Assembly (NCBI GenBank): GCA_965268555.1
Contig: OZ254174.1
Span: 992,001-1,056,000, forward strand
Length of the DNA: 64,000 bases
Direction of reading: 5' to 3'
Source of the DNA: AAA044-D11 sp965268555
GTDB taxonomy: Bacteria > Actinomycetota > Actinomycetes > Nanopelagicales > Nanopelagicaceae
Shown: positions 50,224 to 59,482 of the stretch, piece by piece
Layout of the letters: the number at the start of each line of letters is the position of its first letter
Position numbering within the stretch: the first letter of the stretch is position 1
Position numbers and translations under genes: made by a program
The notes under the pieces: model-generated
What the model was told of the DNA's origin: nothing
Database searches by the model: none
What the model saw: only the letters and a program-made list of their open reading frames with translations

Positions 50224-51120
50224 CTAGCCCTTTAAGGAACCAGATAGTAGACCGCGCAAGAAGTAGCGGCCGAGGAACATATAAACAAGGAGCGTTGGGA
50301 TCGAAACGATCAACGATGCTGTCATATTGTTTCCGTAGTAAACCTGGTTTCCAGAACCGGTGATGAAGTTAAGCGCTGTTGTTGCAACAGATAACTTCGG
50401 AGATCCACCAGTTAAGAAGATTGCGAATAGGAAGTCGTTCCAGGCTGATGTGAACTGCCAAATTAGAACAACCACGAATCCCGGAATCGATAGCGGCAGA
50501 ATAATTGTGCGGAAGATGCGGACCATGCCAGCGCCATCAACACGTGCAGCTTCGATGAGTTCGTTTGGAATCGCTTGGTAATAGTTACGGAAGATCAAGG
50601 TACAGATTGGGATTCCGTAGATAACGTGAGCAAAAACTAGAACGTAGATTGTTCCGCCGATTCCAGCCCACTTGTTGAATTGGGTAAGTGGAATCATGAT
50701 TGCTTGGTAAGGAATAAACATACCGAACAAGAAAGTTGTGAAAATTACCGTTGAACCCTTAAAGCGCCACTTCGCAAAGACGTAACCATTAATTGATCCG
50801 ATAATTGCCGAAATGATTGAAGATTGAAGAACGAAGAACAAGGTTCTAAACATTGGTTCGCGCAACATCTTCCAAGTTGGGCCCCAGGCGCCAAAATTGA
50901 GAGAGGTCGGTGGAATAAAGGCTGCGGATTGATTTACTCCAGTAATACCTTTAACCGAGTTGATAACCATGATGTAGATCGGAAGCGCAGCGATAACAAA
51001 GAGAATTGTTAGCGCGAAATAACGGAAGACCAACCAGAACTGACCTTTGCCATCGAGCTTCTTCTTATTACGCGAAATGTCTTTCGACTGTGATGCGCGG
51101 GATGCGAGATCTGAACTCAT
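50224..51120 (-). CDS. ABC sugar permease, second importer (MalG-like)
   Basis: 298 residues, six membrane segments, EAA loop EAARVDGAGMVRIFRTIILPL, and GLLSGSLKG at the C-terminus. The N-terminal 30 residues are a soluble basic extension. It follows the other permease by zero bases. The gene converges with the RraA gene. Confidence 0.93.
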   Translation of the reverse strand: MSSDLASRASQSKDISRNKKKLDGKGQFWLVFRYFALTILFVIAALPIYIMVINSVKGITGVNQSAAFIPPTSLNFGAWGPTWKMLREPMFRTLFFVLQSSIISAIIGSINGYVFAKWRFKGSTVIFTTFLFGMFIPYQAIMIPLTQFNKWAGIGGTIYVLVFAHVIYGIPICTLIFRNYYQAIPNELIEAARVDGAGMVRIFRTIILPLSIPGFVVVLIWQFTSAWNDFLFAIFLTGGSPKLSVATTALNFITGSGNQVYYGNNMTASLIVSIPTLLVYMFLGRYFLRGLLSGSLKG

Positions 51121-52035
51121 TTACTTCGCCTCCTCTGTCTTGTTTACATAGATTAGGTAAGGAATAACTACTACGGCGATCATGACGAGGATGACTACCG
51201 CGATTGCCGCACCCTTTGCATAGTTCTGGAAATCGAAGATCACCTGCCACATATAGATCGCAAGCACCTTGGTTACATAACCCTTTGATGCAATACCGTA
51301 AATTAAATCGAAGACCTTCATCGAGATATGGCCCAGAATGATTAGAACTGTTAAGAAGGTTGGACTTAACTGTGGGAATAAGATGTGACGATAAATTTTA
51401 TATTCTGATGCACCATCGACTCGAGCCGCTTCGCGAAGATCATCTGGAATTCCGCGGAACCCGGCTAAGAAGAGCGCCATTACATAACCTGACATCTGCC
51501 AAATCGCTGGAAGCGCCATTGCAAACATCGAACCTTTGATTGATGTGTACCAAGTGTTTTCGAGGAAACCAAGTCCCATCTTGTTAAAAATTAAGTTTAA
51601 GCCAGTTGCTTTCTCGCCTTGCGCGGAATCCATAAGCCAACGCCAAGAAGTTCCCATTGCGATAAATGAAATTGCCATTGGATATAGATATGTCGAGCGG
51701 AAGAAGCCTTCACCCTTAATTCCCTTTTCGAGAAGCAGGGCCATGATTAAACCGGAAATCATTGTTCCGAGCATAAATACAACGGTGAACTTTAAAAGGT
51801 TTGAAAAAGCGTGCGTGAATTCTGGATCTTGAAGCAACTCGGTATAACGAGCAAAGCCAGCGAAGCTATTGTCCTTCTTCCAAGCACTTGTGCGATTGCT
51901 AAATGAGAATTTAAGGGTCCAACCGATCATTCCATAGACGAAGATCGCCATTGCAATAATTGATGGAAGAACGAAGAAGAAACCACCCCAAGGGTTTTGA
52001 ATTCGTTTCTTTCGTTTCGCACTCGTTAATGCCAC
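51121..52035 (-). CDS. ABC sugar permease, second importer (MalF-like)
   Basis: 304 residues with six membrane segments and the EAA loop EAARVDGASEYKIYRHILFPQL. It pairs with the permease at 50224-51120. A hairpin at 52168-52200 lies between it and the binding-protein gene. Confidence 0.93.
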   Translation of the reverse strand: MALTSAKRKKRIQNPWGGFFFVLPSIIAMAIFVYGMIGWTLKFSFSNRTSAWKKDNSFAGFARYTELLQDPEFTHAFSNLLKFTVVFMLGTMISGLIMALLLEKGIKGEGFFRSTYLYPMAISFIAMGTSWRWLMDSAQGEKATGLNLIFNKMGLGFLENTWYTSIKGSMFAMALPAIWQMSGYVMALFLAGFRGIPDDLREAARVDGASEYKIYRHILFPQLSPTFLTVLIILGHISMKVFDLIYGIASKGYVTKVLAIYMWQVIFDFQNYAKGAAIAVVILVMIAVVVIPYLIYVNKTEEAK

Positions 52036-52167
52036 TTAAACACGCACCTCTCGAAGATCAAAGTCTTGCAAATTCTAATTTTTACTACTTCAACTGGTTC
52101 GGGCTAATTCACGAACTCTAGTCAGTTTTACTCACTTTAAAAACTAAATCTTCCCGCTTAATTGCAA

Positions 52168-52200
52168 ATTCTGGTGAGGCCTTTTGGGCCCCACCAGAAT
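52168..52200 (-). terminator. Hairpin between the binding protein and permease genes, second importer
   Basis: A 14-position stem (52168-52181 with 52187-52200, one mismatch) and a 5-base loop. The minus-strand tail is ATTTGCAATT, so it is a weak terminator or an mRNA-stabilising 3' hairpin. Confidence 0.6.
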
Positions 52201-52229
52201 CTCATTGCAACTTATTTACAGCTTATTAA

Positions 52230-53486
52230 TTAAGCCTTGTCAGCAGCGTAAGCAGCCTTTAGACCCTTAATAAAGCCAGCTGTGTCCTTCGCTCCACCTG
52301 TGTAGAACTTACCTACAGCAGAGTTAAGCGCTGACATTCCAGCGTTTCCGTAGTTAACGCCGTGAACTGTTGAACCAACTAGGGTGTCAACCTTCCATGA
52401 CTTCATTGCAGCTTGTAGGTAGCTGTCGTAAAGCTTTGGATTTGAGTCCTTGCGAACTGCGATTGAACCCTTCTTAGGGTTGAACGCATCTTGTCCTGCA
52501 AGAGATCCACAAACCTTTAGCCATGCGATACCTGCTGCACGGTTTGGAGCACCCTTTGGCAATGTGAATGAGTCAGATAGCCATTGGTAAACGCCGGCAG
52601 TTCCTGGACCTGGAGCCCATGTGTAATCCTTGCCAAGCTTTAGGCCTTCTGATTGCCATTGTGATGATGCCCAGTCGCCCATGATGAAGAATCCGGCTTT
52701 ACCAGTTGTGATTAGCTTTCCAGCGTCTGGCCAGTCAAGTGTCTTGCTAGCGTTTCCGTAAGAAAGAATTGTTTGGAACTTCTTGATAGCAGTCTTAACT
52801 TCTGCGCTATCCCACTTTGTTCCACCGTTCCATAGACCGTTGAACTTAGCTGGTCCCATTGAAGCAAGTAGTACGTAGTCGAATAGGTGAGCAATCGCCC
52901 AGTCGCCTTGTCCTGCTAGTGCCATTCCATCGATTCCAGCCTTCTTGAACTTAGCAAGATCAGCGATCATTGCATCAAGAGTTGCAGGAGCCTTAGTGAT
53001 TCCAGCCTTCTTTGCAGCTGCTGGGTTCCACCATAGAACGTTTGCACGGTGAATGTTTACAGGTACAGAGTAGATCTTGCCCTTTGTTGTAAGAGTCTTG
53101 ATCAAACCTGCTGGGAATACTTTGTCCCAACCTTCTGACTTGTAAAGAGATGTTAGATCTTCAAGCTGTCCAGCCTTTACATATGATGAAAGTTCTGCAC
53201 CAGCGTGAGCTTGGAAAGTATCAGGTGGGTTTCCTGCTTCCATACGTGAAACTAGAACACCCTTTGCGTTTGTTCCAGCTGCACCAGCAACTGAAGCGTT
53301 AACGAAAGTTGTATCTGGATTCTTGTTTGTGAATTCAGTTGTCATTCCTGCAAGACCTGCAGCTTCTCCGCCTGATGCCCACCAGGTGAAGATTTCGAGG
53401 TTTCCTGCGGCAGGAGCTGCTGGTGCTGATGCTGCGATTAACGCAACAGAAGCAAGAGCTACTGCTAGCTTTGATTTCTTTAGCAT
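52230..53486 (-). CDS. ABC sugar-binding protein, second importer
   Basis: 418 residues with a signal peptide to about residue 27 (PAAPAAG) and the family-1 binding fold: FTWWASGGE at the start, FQAHAGAEL, NPAAAKKAG, and a late KKGSIAVRKD. There is no lipobox. Four genes of uronate catabolism and the KGPDC operon lie close by, so a uronic acid or related sugar is the likely ligand. Codon bias is strong, as for the first binding protein. Confidence 0.92.
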   Translation of the reverse strand: MLKKSKLAVALASVALIAASAPAAPAAGNLEIFTWWASGGEAAGLAGMTTEFTNKNPDTTFVNASVAGAAGTNAKGVLVSRMEAGNPPDTFQAHAGAELSSYVKAGQLEDLTSLYKSEGWDKVFPAGLIKTLTTKGKIYSVPVNIHRANVLWWNPAAAKKAGITKAPATLDAMIADLAKFKKAGIDGMALAGQGDWAIAHLFDYVLLASMGPAKFNGLWNGGTKWDSAEVKTAIKKFQTILSYGNASKTLDWPDAGKLITTGKAGFFIMGDWASSQWQSEGLKLGKDYTWAPGPGTAGVYQWLSDSFTLPKGAPNRAAGIAWLKVCGSLAGQDAFNPKKGSIAVRKDSNPKLYDSYLQAAMKSWKVDTLVGSTVHGVNYGNAGMSALNSAVGKFYTGGAKDTAGFIKGLKAAYAADKA

Positions 53487-53586
53487 TTATATCCATTCTC
53501 TACGTAGATAAAATGTGCAGATAGGCTGCACTCGGCAAATTCTTATGGGGTGAGGCGGGCTGGTCAAGGTGGATTACCGAATATTT

Positions 53587-53604
53587 GATAACAGTTCTGT
53601 TATC
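53587..53604. promoter_or_regulatory. Perfect 18-base palindrome upstream of the second binding protein
   Basis: GATAACAG and CTGTTATC around a TT centre, about 100 bases upstream of the start of the minus-strand binding-protein gene and 43 bases after the epimerase stop. Its size and position suit an operator for a dimeric repressor. No T-run follows, so it is not a normal terminator. Confidence 0.4.
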
Positions 53605-53646
53605 GAAAAGAGCCCAGATTCGGGCCAAATTGAACGGGAAATCCCC

Positions 53647-54531
53647 TTAAATCGCGTCCCGGTCTATCAAATATTGCGGGGCGTAGCCAAACGTATCGAC
53701 AAAGGCCTGGCTGGAAAGCGGGGCGGTATGGCCAGGCAGTGGGCTTCGGATCTCGGTCTTGGGGTGGAACTTTTGCATGAGCTCCATAGTCGAAGCCTTC
53801 GCCATTATGTCGGGAGCGGCAAAGTTATAAACACTTGCGCCTTTTGTATTTGAATTGATTACAACTTCAATTGCTTTTACTGCATCGCGCAAATCTAAAT
53901 AGGTCCACAATATTTTTGCGACAATTCCTTTTGGAAATCTTGGATCAGGTGGCAAATTATCTTCATCGTTAAATCTGCGTGCCAGTTCTAAAGTTTTCTC
54001 TGGCGTATTTGTCCAAGGAAAACGCATTCCAACAAATGCGCTTTCACATCTGCGCGACCACATTAAGGCCGATCTCTCATTAACCTCTTTTGACAATGCA
54101 TAACTCTCTTCAAAGATAAATGGGTGCGCCTCATCAACTGGTGCATAAAGTGGTGAGGTCCATTCATCTGAGTATGCAAATCCATATGCCGAAAGACTTG
54201 AGGCATATACAACAGTTTTAACTTTTGCTTGGGCGGCGGCGGTAAAAACCGCAAAGGTACTTACTGAGTTATTTTGAAAAACGTTGAACTGTCTAGCATC
54301 AGTTGGATTTGGAATTGCACCCAAATGAACAACTGCGCTCGCACCGGCAATGACGCTGTCGCAGAATTCCAAACTAGTTAAATCCCCAACAATAAGCTTT
54401 GAGCCTTGGGCAAAATCACCCTCACGTCTATCTACGCTGATAACTTCGTGACCTTGTCCGACAAGATGCGCGGCGGTGGCCCGCCCAAGCAAGCCGGTGG
54501 CGCCTGTTACAACAATTTTCAACTTGCTCAT
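53647..54531 (-). CDS. NAD-dependent epimerase/dehydratase, possibly uronate dehydrogenase-like
   Basis: 294 residues, extended SDR type: TGATGLLG (10-17), YASSLSAYG and the Tyr/Lys pair in ESYALSKE. It lies 9 bases after a permease gene in the third importer's operon. Family members of this size include UDP-sugar epimerases and NAD-dependent uronate dehydrogenase; the sugar-uptake context favours an oxidation or epimerisation of a free sugar. Confidence 0.83.
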   Translation of the reverse strand: MSKLKIVVTGATGLLGRATAAHLVGQGHEVISVDRREGDFAQGSKLIVGDLTSLEFCDSVIAGASAVVHLGAIPNPTDARQFNVFQNNSVSTFAVFTAAAQAKVKTVVYASSLSAYGFAYSDEWTSPLYAPVDEAHPFIFEESYALSKEVNERSALMWSRRCESAFVGMRFPWTNTPEKTLELARRFNDEDNLPPDPRFPKGIVAKILWTYLDLRDAVKAIEVVINSNTKGASVYNFAAPDIMAKASTMELMQKFHPKTEIRSPLPGHTAPLSSQAFVDTFGYAPQYLIDRDAI

Positions 54532-54540
54532 GGCTAAATC

Positions 54541-55356
54541 TTACTTTCCGATTCCTGCAGTTAAGCCATTAACTAACTGACGTTGGAAGATTAAATAAAC
54601 AACCACCGCTGGAATTGCGGAGATCAGTGAGCCCGCCATGAGTACCGGAATGTCAGTAACTCGACCCGCTGAAAGCGCACCCAGGCCGACAGTAATTGTT
54701 CGGTAGGTAGGTTCTTGGATAAAGAGAAGTCCAACCAATAAGTCATCCCAGACTTGGATGAATTGCAGAACTATTACCGTGATGATTGCGGGTACTGCAA
54801 GTGGAAGTCCGATCTTTAAAAATACCTTTGGATAACTCAGGCCATCCACGATTGCCGCTTCGACTAAATCTTCGGGAATCCCCCGGAAGTATGAAGTCAT
54901 TAAGAAAGTTGCAAATGGTGAACCGAGCGCGGCATAAACAAAAATAGCGCCCCAGTAACCATTTAATAGATTCAACTTACTGGCATTTATATATGCCGGA
55001 ATGATTATGGATTGCAAGGGAATCAGCATTGCGCCAACAATTCCCAGAAATAAAATTGGTGTGGCCTTTGATCTCATCTTGGCAATTGCAAATCCAGCCA
55101 TGGTTGAGACCAGAAGAATTATGGAAATTGCGCCGGCGCAGACAACCGTTGAGTTCAGTAATTGTTGGGCAACTGGAAGGGTCTGAAACAACTTGCCCCA
55201 AGAAGCAGTTGAGTGGCCAGGAGCGCCGAAGTATTGCGCCTTGGATTTAAAAGAAGTGTTGATCATGAATACAAATGGATAGAGCATCACAATTGCAAGA
55301 ACACACATCGAAATAAATACCGTTATGGTTTTAGGAGTTAGGTTTCTGCGTCTCAT
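54541..55356 (-). CDS. ABC sugar permease, third importer (MalG-like)
   Basis: 271 residues, six membrane segments, EAA loop EAAIVDGLSYPKVFLKIGLPL, C-terminal LVNGLTAGIGK. Directly follows its partner at 55357-56238. Confidence 0.93.
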   Translation of the reverse strand: MRRRNLTPKTITVFISMCVLAIVMLYPFVFMINTSFKSKAQYFGAPGHSTASWGKLFQTLPVAQQLLNSTVVCAGAISIILLVSTMAGFAIAKMRSKATPILFLGIVGAMLIPLQSIIIPAYINASKLNLLNGYWGAIFVYAALGSPFATFLMTSYFRGIPEDLVEAAIVDGLSYPKVFLKIGLPLAVPAIITVIVLQFIQVWDDLLVGLLFIQEPTYRTITVGLGALSAGRVTDIPVLMAGSLISAIPAVVVYLIFQRQLVNGLTAGIGK

Positions 55357-56238
55357 CTACTCATCCTTATTTCGCATAAGTAGTAACTGACCAATACCGA
55401 GAACCGCCATCATGAAAAAGAGGATTACGCCAAGCATTGCGCCGGTACCGAAGTTTCCTCTAGAGAATGCGCTCTGGAAGATAAAGAATTCAAGGGTCGT
55501 AGTTCCAAATCCAGGGCCGCCACCGGTCATAACAAAGATCAAACTGAAGAGCGCAGTGAATGCGCTAATTACAGTAATAATGAATGAGAATTGAATGAAG
55601 CGATTTAACTGAGGCAAGGTAATACTTCTGAAAATTCTAAAATTATTTGCACCATCCATGCGAGCCGCTTCATTTAGCGACTGATCTAATGTGGCCATTC
55701 CAGTTAAGAAAATTATTGAGTTAGTACCGACCATCGACCAGATAAAGGTGATGGCTACTGCGAATAGTGCGCCTTTCTCTGAAGATAAGAAGTCAGTTTT
55801 TATGAAGCCCAGACCGAAAGCTTTTAGGAGATCATTGAGTAAGCCTTCTTGGGCGAAGAAGCGCATTGAAACCATTCCAATTACTACCCAGGAAATTGCG
55901 GTGGGTAGAAAGTAAATTGATCTAAATATCTTCCAACCAGCAACCTTCTCATTTAATAGAAAGGCGATTCCCATCGGAAAGAGAATTGCTATTGGTACGC
56001 CAAGTAAAAGAAGCCCGTTGTTCTCTAGTACTCGCCAAAAAATTGGATTCTTAAACTCTTGAATATAGGCCGAGATTCCAAGCCAATTGGCATCAACCCC
56101 ATTCCATTCGGTGAATGAGAAATAGCCGGCTTGAATAATTGGAATCCCAAGAAATGCACTTACCAAGATCAAAGCAGGCGCTGCAAAGAAAATACCAGTC
56201 TGCCTACGCTGCTTATGAAGTGAGGATTTCTTAGCCAT
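55357..56238 (-). CDS. ABC sugar permease, third importer (MalF-like)
   Basis: 293 residues, six membrane segments and EAA loop EAARMDGANNFRIFRSITLPQL. It is separated from its binding-protein gene by 124 bases containing a strong hairpin-terminator (56279-56308). Confidence 0.93.
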   Translation of the reverse strand: MAKKSSLHKQRRQTGIFFAAPALILVSAFLGIPIIQAGYFSFTEWNGVDANWLGISAYIQEFKNPIFWRVLENNGLLLLGVPIAILFPMGIAFLLNEKVAGWKIFRSIYFLPTAISWVVIGMVSMRFFAQEGLLNDLLKAFGLGFIKTDFLSSEKGALFAVAITFIWSMVGTNSIIFLTGMATLDQSLNEAARMDGANNFRIFRSITLPQLNRFIQFSFIITVISAFTALFSLIFVMTGGGPGFGTTTLEFFIFQSAFSRGNFGTGAMLGVILFFMMAVLGIGQLLLMRNKDE

Positions 56239-56278
56239 TTAGTTCTTAGATTCCTTAATTAAAATTTAGTAAAAAACA

Positions 56279-56308
56279 GTGAGAGCGAAGTGATTTCTTC
56301 GCTCTCAC
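56279..56308 (-). terminator. Terminator-like hairpin between binding protein and permeases, third importer
   Basis: A perfect 12-pair stem (56279-56290 with 56297-56308) with a 6-base loop, followed on the minus strand by TGTTTTTT. The best formed of the three hairpins at the same position in the three importer operons. Confidence 0.8.
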
Positions 56309-56362
56309 CTTTACAACTACTTGCAGGTCTTGCTTATAACCAATCTCTTAACTTAGTAAGAG

Positions 56363-57649
56363 TTAGTTATAGGAAGCTCCGCGCTTTGCGGCAGGAAGTG
56401 CCTTCCAAACCTGAGCCATTTGCTTCAAGCCATCTGCAACCTTGGTCTTGCCGCCGAGGATTGCTGGGATGATCTTGTTACCAGCATCAACAACATCGCC
56501 TTGTAGAACGTTGTCGAGCATTGGATAACGAGTGAAGCCTTGCTTTGCGGCGAAGTCCAACATCTGTTGGTTAACCGGGTTTGTTGTCTTTGATCCTGTG
56601 ATGTTTGGAATTAATCCAACGCCATCAAGAATCGTTGCAGCAGCATCAGTGGTCATGAATTCAAGGAACTTGCTAGCAGCAGCTTGGTTCTTTGAGTAGT
56701 TAGTCATTGCAAGACCTTGTCCCGCAAACTCAACAACGCCCTTGATTGGCTTATCTGAGAATGGTGGAACGAATGCCGCAACATTTGTCTTCATTGCATC
56801 TGTGAACTTTTGGGTATCCCAAGTTCCGTCGATGATCATTGCAGCTTTTCCGCCGATGAAATCTTCAACGTTGTTGGTCTTAGTTAATACGTCAGTGTTT
56901 GTGCAACCCTTTGACTTAAGTGCTGCGTACTTGCCGTATGAATCTAGATTTGCCTTGGAATCCCATTGATTCTTTCCGCTGTACAGATCGCGAAGACCAG
57001 AAACTGAAGATTGTCCGATTGCGATATAGCTTGCGTCATACCATGGGTAATACAAAGCACCGAGGCTCTGGCCACCGTTACCGTAAACAAGAGGTGTGTA
57101 TCCAGCGCTCTTTAACTTTCCGCATGCTGAATAAAGTTCATCCCAAGTTGTTGGAACCTTTGCGAGTCCAGCTTTCTTGAAAGCTGCCTTGTTGTAGAAA
57201 CCAATATAGAACTGACGATCTAGTGGCATTACATAAGGTCCATTTTTTGCATCAAAGTTTGGTGAAGACCAACTTAGTGAACCTTCTCTTGCAAGAGCGG
57301 CATCTGAAACTTTGCCCTTAAGGTTTTGTAAGTAGCTCTTGTATTGAAGTGCAAATAGTCCAGTCCACATAAGAGCCAAATCTGGGCCCTTCTTCGAAAT
57401 AGCAGCTGATTGCAATAGTGCGAAGTAGTTATCGCCAGGTTGATCAACTAATTTAAAAGTAACTGATGGGTTTGCCTTTGTGTAAGCAGATGTAAGTGCT
57501 TTAACTGCTTCCGCATTCTGGGTTGTTCCCAAGTTGTGCCAAATGGTAATTGTTGTTCCGGCGGCGTTTGCAGATTGTGCATTTATGCCGACTCCTGTAG
57601 CTGCTAAAGCAAGTGCGATAGCGCCAGCGAGTAGAGACTTTCTACGCAT
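56363..57649 (-). CDS. ABC sugar-binding protein, third importer
   Basis: 428 residues. Signal peptide to about residue 29 (ANA), then a family-1 binding fold: TIWHNLGTTQNAEAVKAL, LALMWTGLFAL, YNKAAFKKAGL, and GKAAMIIDGTWD. Preceded by GGAGG, four bases from the ATG. No lipobox. The context (epimerase, IlvD/Edd dehydratase, KDG kinase) suggests an aldose or sugar acid. Confidence 0.92.
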   Translation of the reverse strand: MRRKSLLAGAIALALAATGVGINAQSANAAGTTITIWHNLGTTQNAEAVKALTSAYTKANPSVTFKLVDQPGDNYFALLQSAAISKKGPDLALMWTGLFALQYKSYLQNLKGKVSDAALAREGSLSWSSPNFDAKNGPYVMPLDRQFYIGFYNKAAFKKAGLAKVPTTWDELYSACGKLKSAGYTPLVYGNGGQSLGALYYPWYDASYIAIGQSSVSGLRDLYSGKNQWDSKANLDSYGKYAALKSKGCTNTDVLTKTNNVEDFIGGKAAMIIDGTWDTQKFTDAMKTNVAAFVPPFSDKPIKGVVEFAGQGLAMTNYSKNQAAASKFLEFMTTDAAATILDGVGLIPNITGSKTTNPVNQQMLDFAAKQGFTRYPMLDNVLQGDVVDAGNKIIPAILGGKTKVADGLKQMAQVWKALPAAKRGASYN

Positions 57650-57724
57650 TTATCCTCCTGTAGTAGTGGTTGTAGAACTTTAATCCGTTATGTAGAAGAA
57701 ACCCATGCTTTTCTAAATTAATTC

Positions 57725-59449
57725 TTAGGATCTTCCAACCACAGGTGGTACAAATCTGCGCTCACCCTTGCTCTTTGGGCGAAGGAAATCTAAATCACAT
57801 CCCAAATCGGCCTGCATTACGTGGGCCTGATAAAGAGCTGGCCAACCTCGCAGATGCTCGCTTATCGGCGCACGCCAGTTAGTTTTGCGCTTTGCAAGTT
57901 CGGTCTCATCGACCAAAAGCTCTAACGAACTTGAAGCAACGTCTAATCTAATTTGATCGCCATCTCGGACAAGTGCGAGTGGACCGCCAATCGCAGATTC
58001 TGGCGAGACGTGAAGAATGCAAGTTCCAAATGAAGTTCCACTCATTCGGGCATCTGAAATTCGAACCATATCGGTTACACCGGATTCAATTAATCTTTTT
58101 GGTACCGGAATCATTCCCCACTCTGGCATTCCAGGGACTCCGACAGGACCACAATCACGCAGGACTAAAACTGAATCTTTTGTTATATCTAAATTTGGAT
58201 CATCGATTCGAGAACGCATATCGGCATATCCGTGGAATACAACTGCGGGTCCAGTGTGAGTTAACAATTCACTTGATGCTGCTGAAACTTTGATAACCGC
58301 ACCATTTGGTGCGAGGTTGCCTTTTACTACTGCGAAGGCGCCCTTTGGATAAATCGCATGTGACAGCGTTCTAATTGTGTTGTTTGCTGGAGTTACTCCC
58401 TTAACAATTTCGCGCCAACTTTTGCCAATCAAAGTCTTCTCATCTAATTCGAAGCTCTCGCCACAATTTGCAATGAGGGCGGGGAGGCCGCCTGCCTTAT
58501 TGAAATCTTGAATCAACTTTGCGCCAGATGGTTCAACATCTGCTATCACTGATAAACCCTTAGCTAGTTCATTTATTGCATCAAGTTTCAATCCGCCATC
58601 GATACGACCAGAGATTGCGAGTAAATGAATAATGGCATTCGTCGATCCGCCGCAAGCATGCAATACCCGCATCGCATTTCTAAATGCAGCTGGGGTTAAA
58701 ATCTTCGATGGAATTACTTCGTTATTAACCATCGCTACAATCTCACGCCCAGAATTAAAAGCAGCAACTTTTCGTGCTGGGTCGTTCTCTGGAATAACTG
58801 ATGTTCCCGGAAGTGTTAAGCCAAGGGCTTCAACCATCATTGCAACCGAAGATGCCGTCCCCATTGTGTTGCACGAGCCAAGACCACAATTTAAACAACT
58901 TTCAAATTCTTTCCACTGCTCTTCACTAACTTTCTTAGCGCGATAATCCGACCACATGCGCCAGAGATCCGTGCCGGTTCCAATTGGTTTCCCGCGGAAC
59001 TGCGCAACTGGCCTCGCGCCTGCAGTAAACATAATTGTTGGAAGATCTGTACTTATCGCACCCATCAATGACCCGGGCACACTCTTGTCGCAATTTGCAA
59101 GAAGAACTACACCATCAATCGGATAGGAGCGCAGATACTCTTCAACCTCCATCGACAACATATTTCGATAGAGCATCGCACTTGGTTTCATTAAATCCTC
59201 GCCAAGTGACATGACTGGAAATACGACTGGGATTCCCCCAGCCTCAATAATTCCGCGCTGAATTTCTGGAATGAAGTTTCGAAGCGGCAAGTTACACGGA
59301 TTTAGATCGCTCGATGAGTCAGCTATTCCAATTATTGGTTTCGTGTTATCTACATCAATTTCATAGCCAATCGAGGCCATTACAACGCGATGTGAGAGCG
59401 CTACTTCATCATCACCTGAAAACCACTCGCTACTCCGCAAGTTAGACAT
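57725..59449 (-). CDS. IlvD/Edd family sugar-acid dehydratase
   Basis: 574 residues, the length of arabinonate/xylonate/galactonate-type dehydratases. Iron-sulphur cysteines: NPCN (near 52), NCDKSVPG (near 119) and GSCNTMGTASS (near 192); MPEWGMIP and SDARMSGTS make the substrate end. The sugar-acid branch, not the branched-chain amino-acid one, is favoured by its neighbours. It makes a 2-keto-3-deoxy acid, which the KDG kinase and KDPG aldolase genes downstream would use. A TAGACT box six bases before the ATG implies a leaderless start. Confidence 0.88.
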   Translation of the reverse strand: MSNLRSSEWFSGDDEVALSHRVVMASIGYEIDVDNTKPIIGIADSSSDLNPCNLPLRNFIPEIQRGIIEAGGIPVVFPVMSLGEDLMKPSAMLYRNMLSMEVEEYLRSYPIDGVVLLANCDKSVPGSLMGAISTDLPTIMFTAGARPVAQFRGKPIGTGTDLWRMWSDYRAKKVSEEQWKEFESCLNCGLGSCNTMGTASSVAMMVEALGLTLPGTSVIPENDPARKVAAFNSGREIVAMVNNEVIPSKILTPAAFRNAMRVLHACGGSTNAIIHLLAISGRIDGGLKLDAINELAKGLSVIADVEPSGAKLIQDFNKAGGLPALIANCGESFELDEKTLIGKSWREIVKGVTPANNTIRTLSHAIYPKGAFAVVKGNLAPNGAVIKVSAASSELLTHTGPAVVFHGYADMRSRIDDPNLDITKDSVLVLRDCGPVGVPGMPEWGMIPVPKRLIESGVTDMVRISDARMSGTSFGTCILHVSPESAIGGPLALVRDGDQIRLDVASSSLELLVDETELAKRKTNWRAPISEHLRGWPALYQAHVMQADLGCDLDFLRPKSKGERRFVPPVVGRS

Positions 59450-59455
59450 GCTGGA

Positions 59456-59461
59456 AGTCTA
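59456..59461 (-). promoter_or_regulatory. -10-like hexamer before the IlvD/Edd gene
   Basis: TAGACT on the minus strand, six bases before the ATG at 59449, no ribosome binding site. Only 33 bases separate the two divergent start codons here. Confidence 0.4.
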
Positions 59462-59482
59462 CTCGTAGTATTTCCCGCAATC

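Noticed and set aside
57725..59449. Dihydroxy-acid dehydratase for branched-chain amino acids (IlvD)
   Set aside because: Family motifs alone do not decide it, but every neighbour is a sugar gene and the length fits sugar-acid dehydratases.
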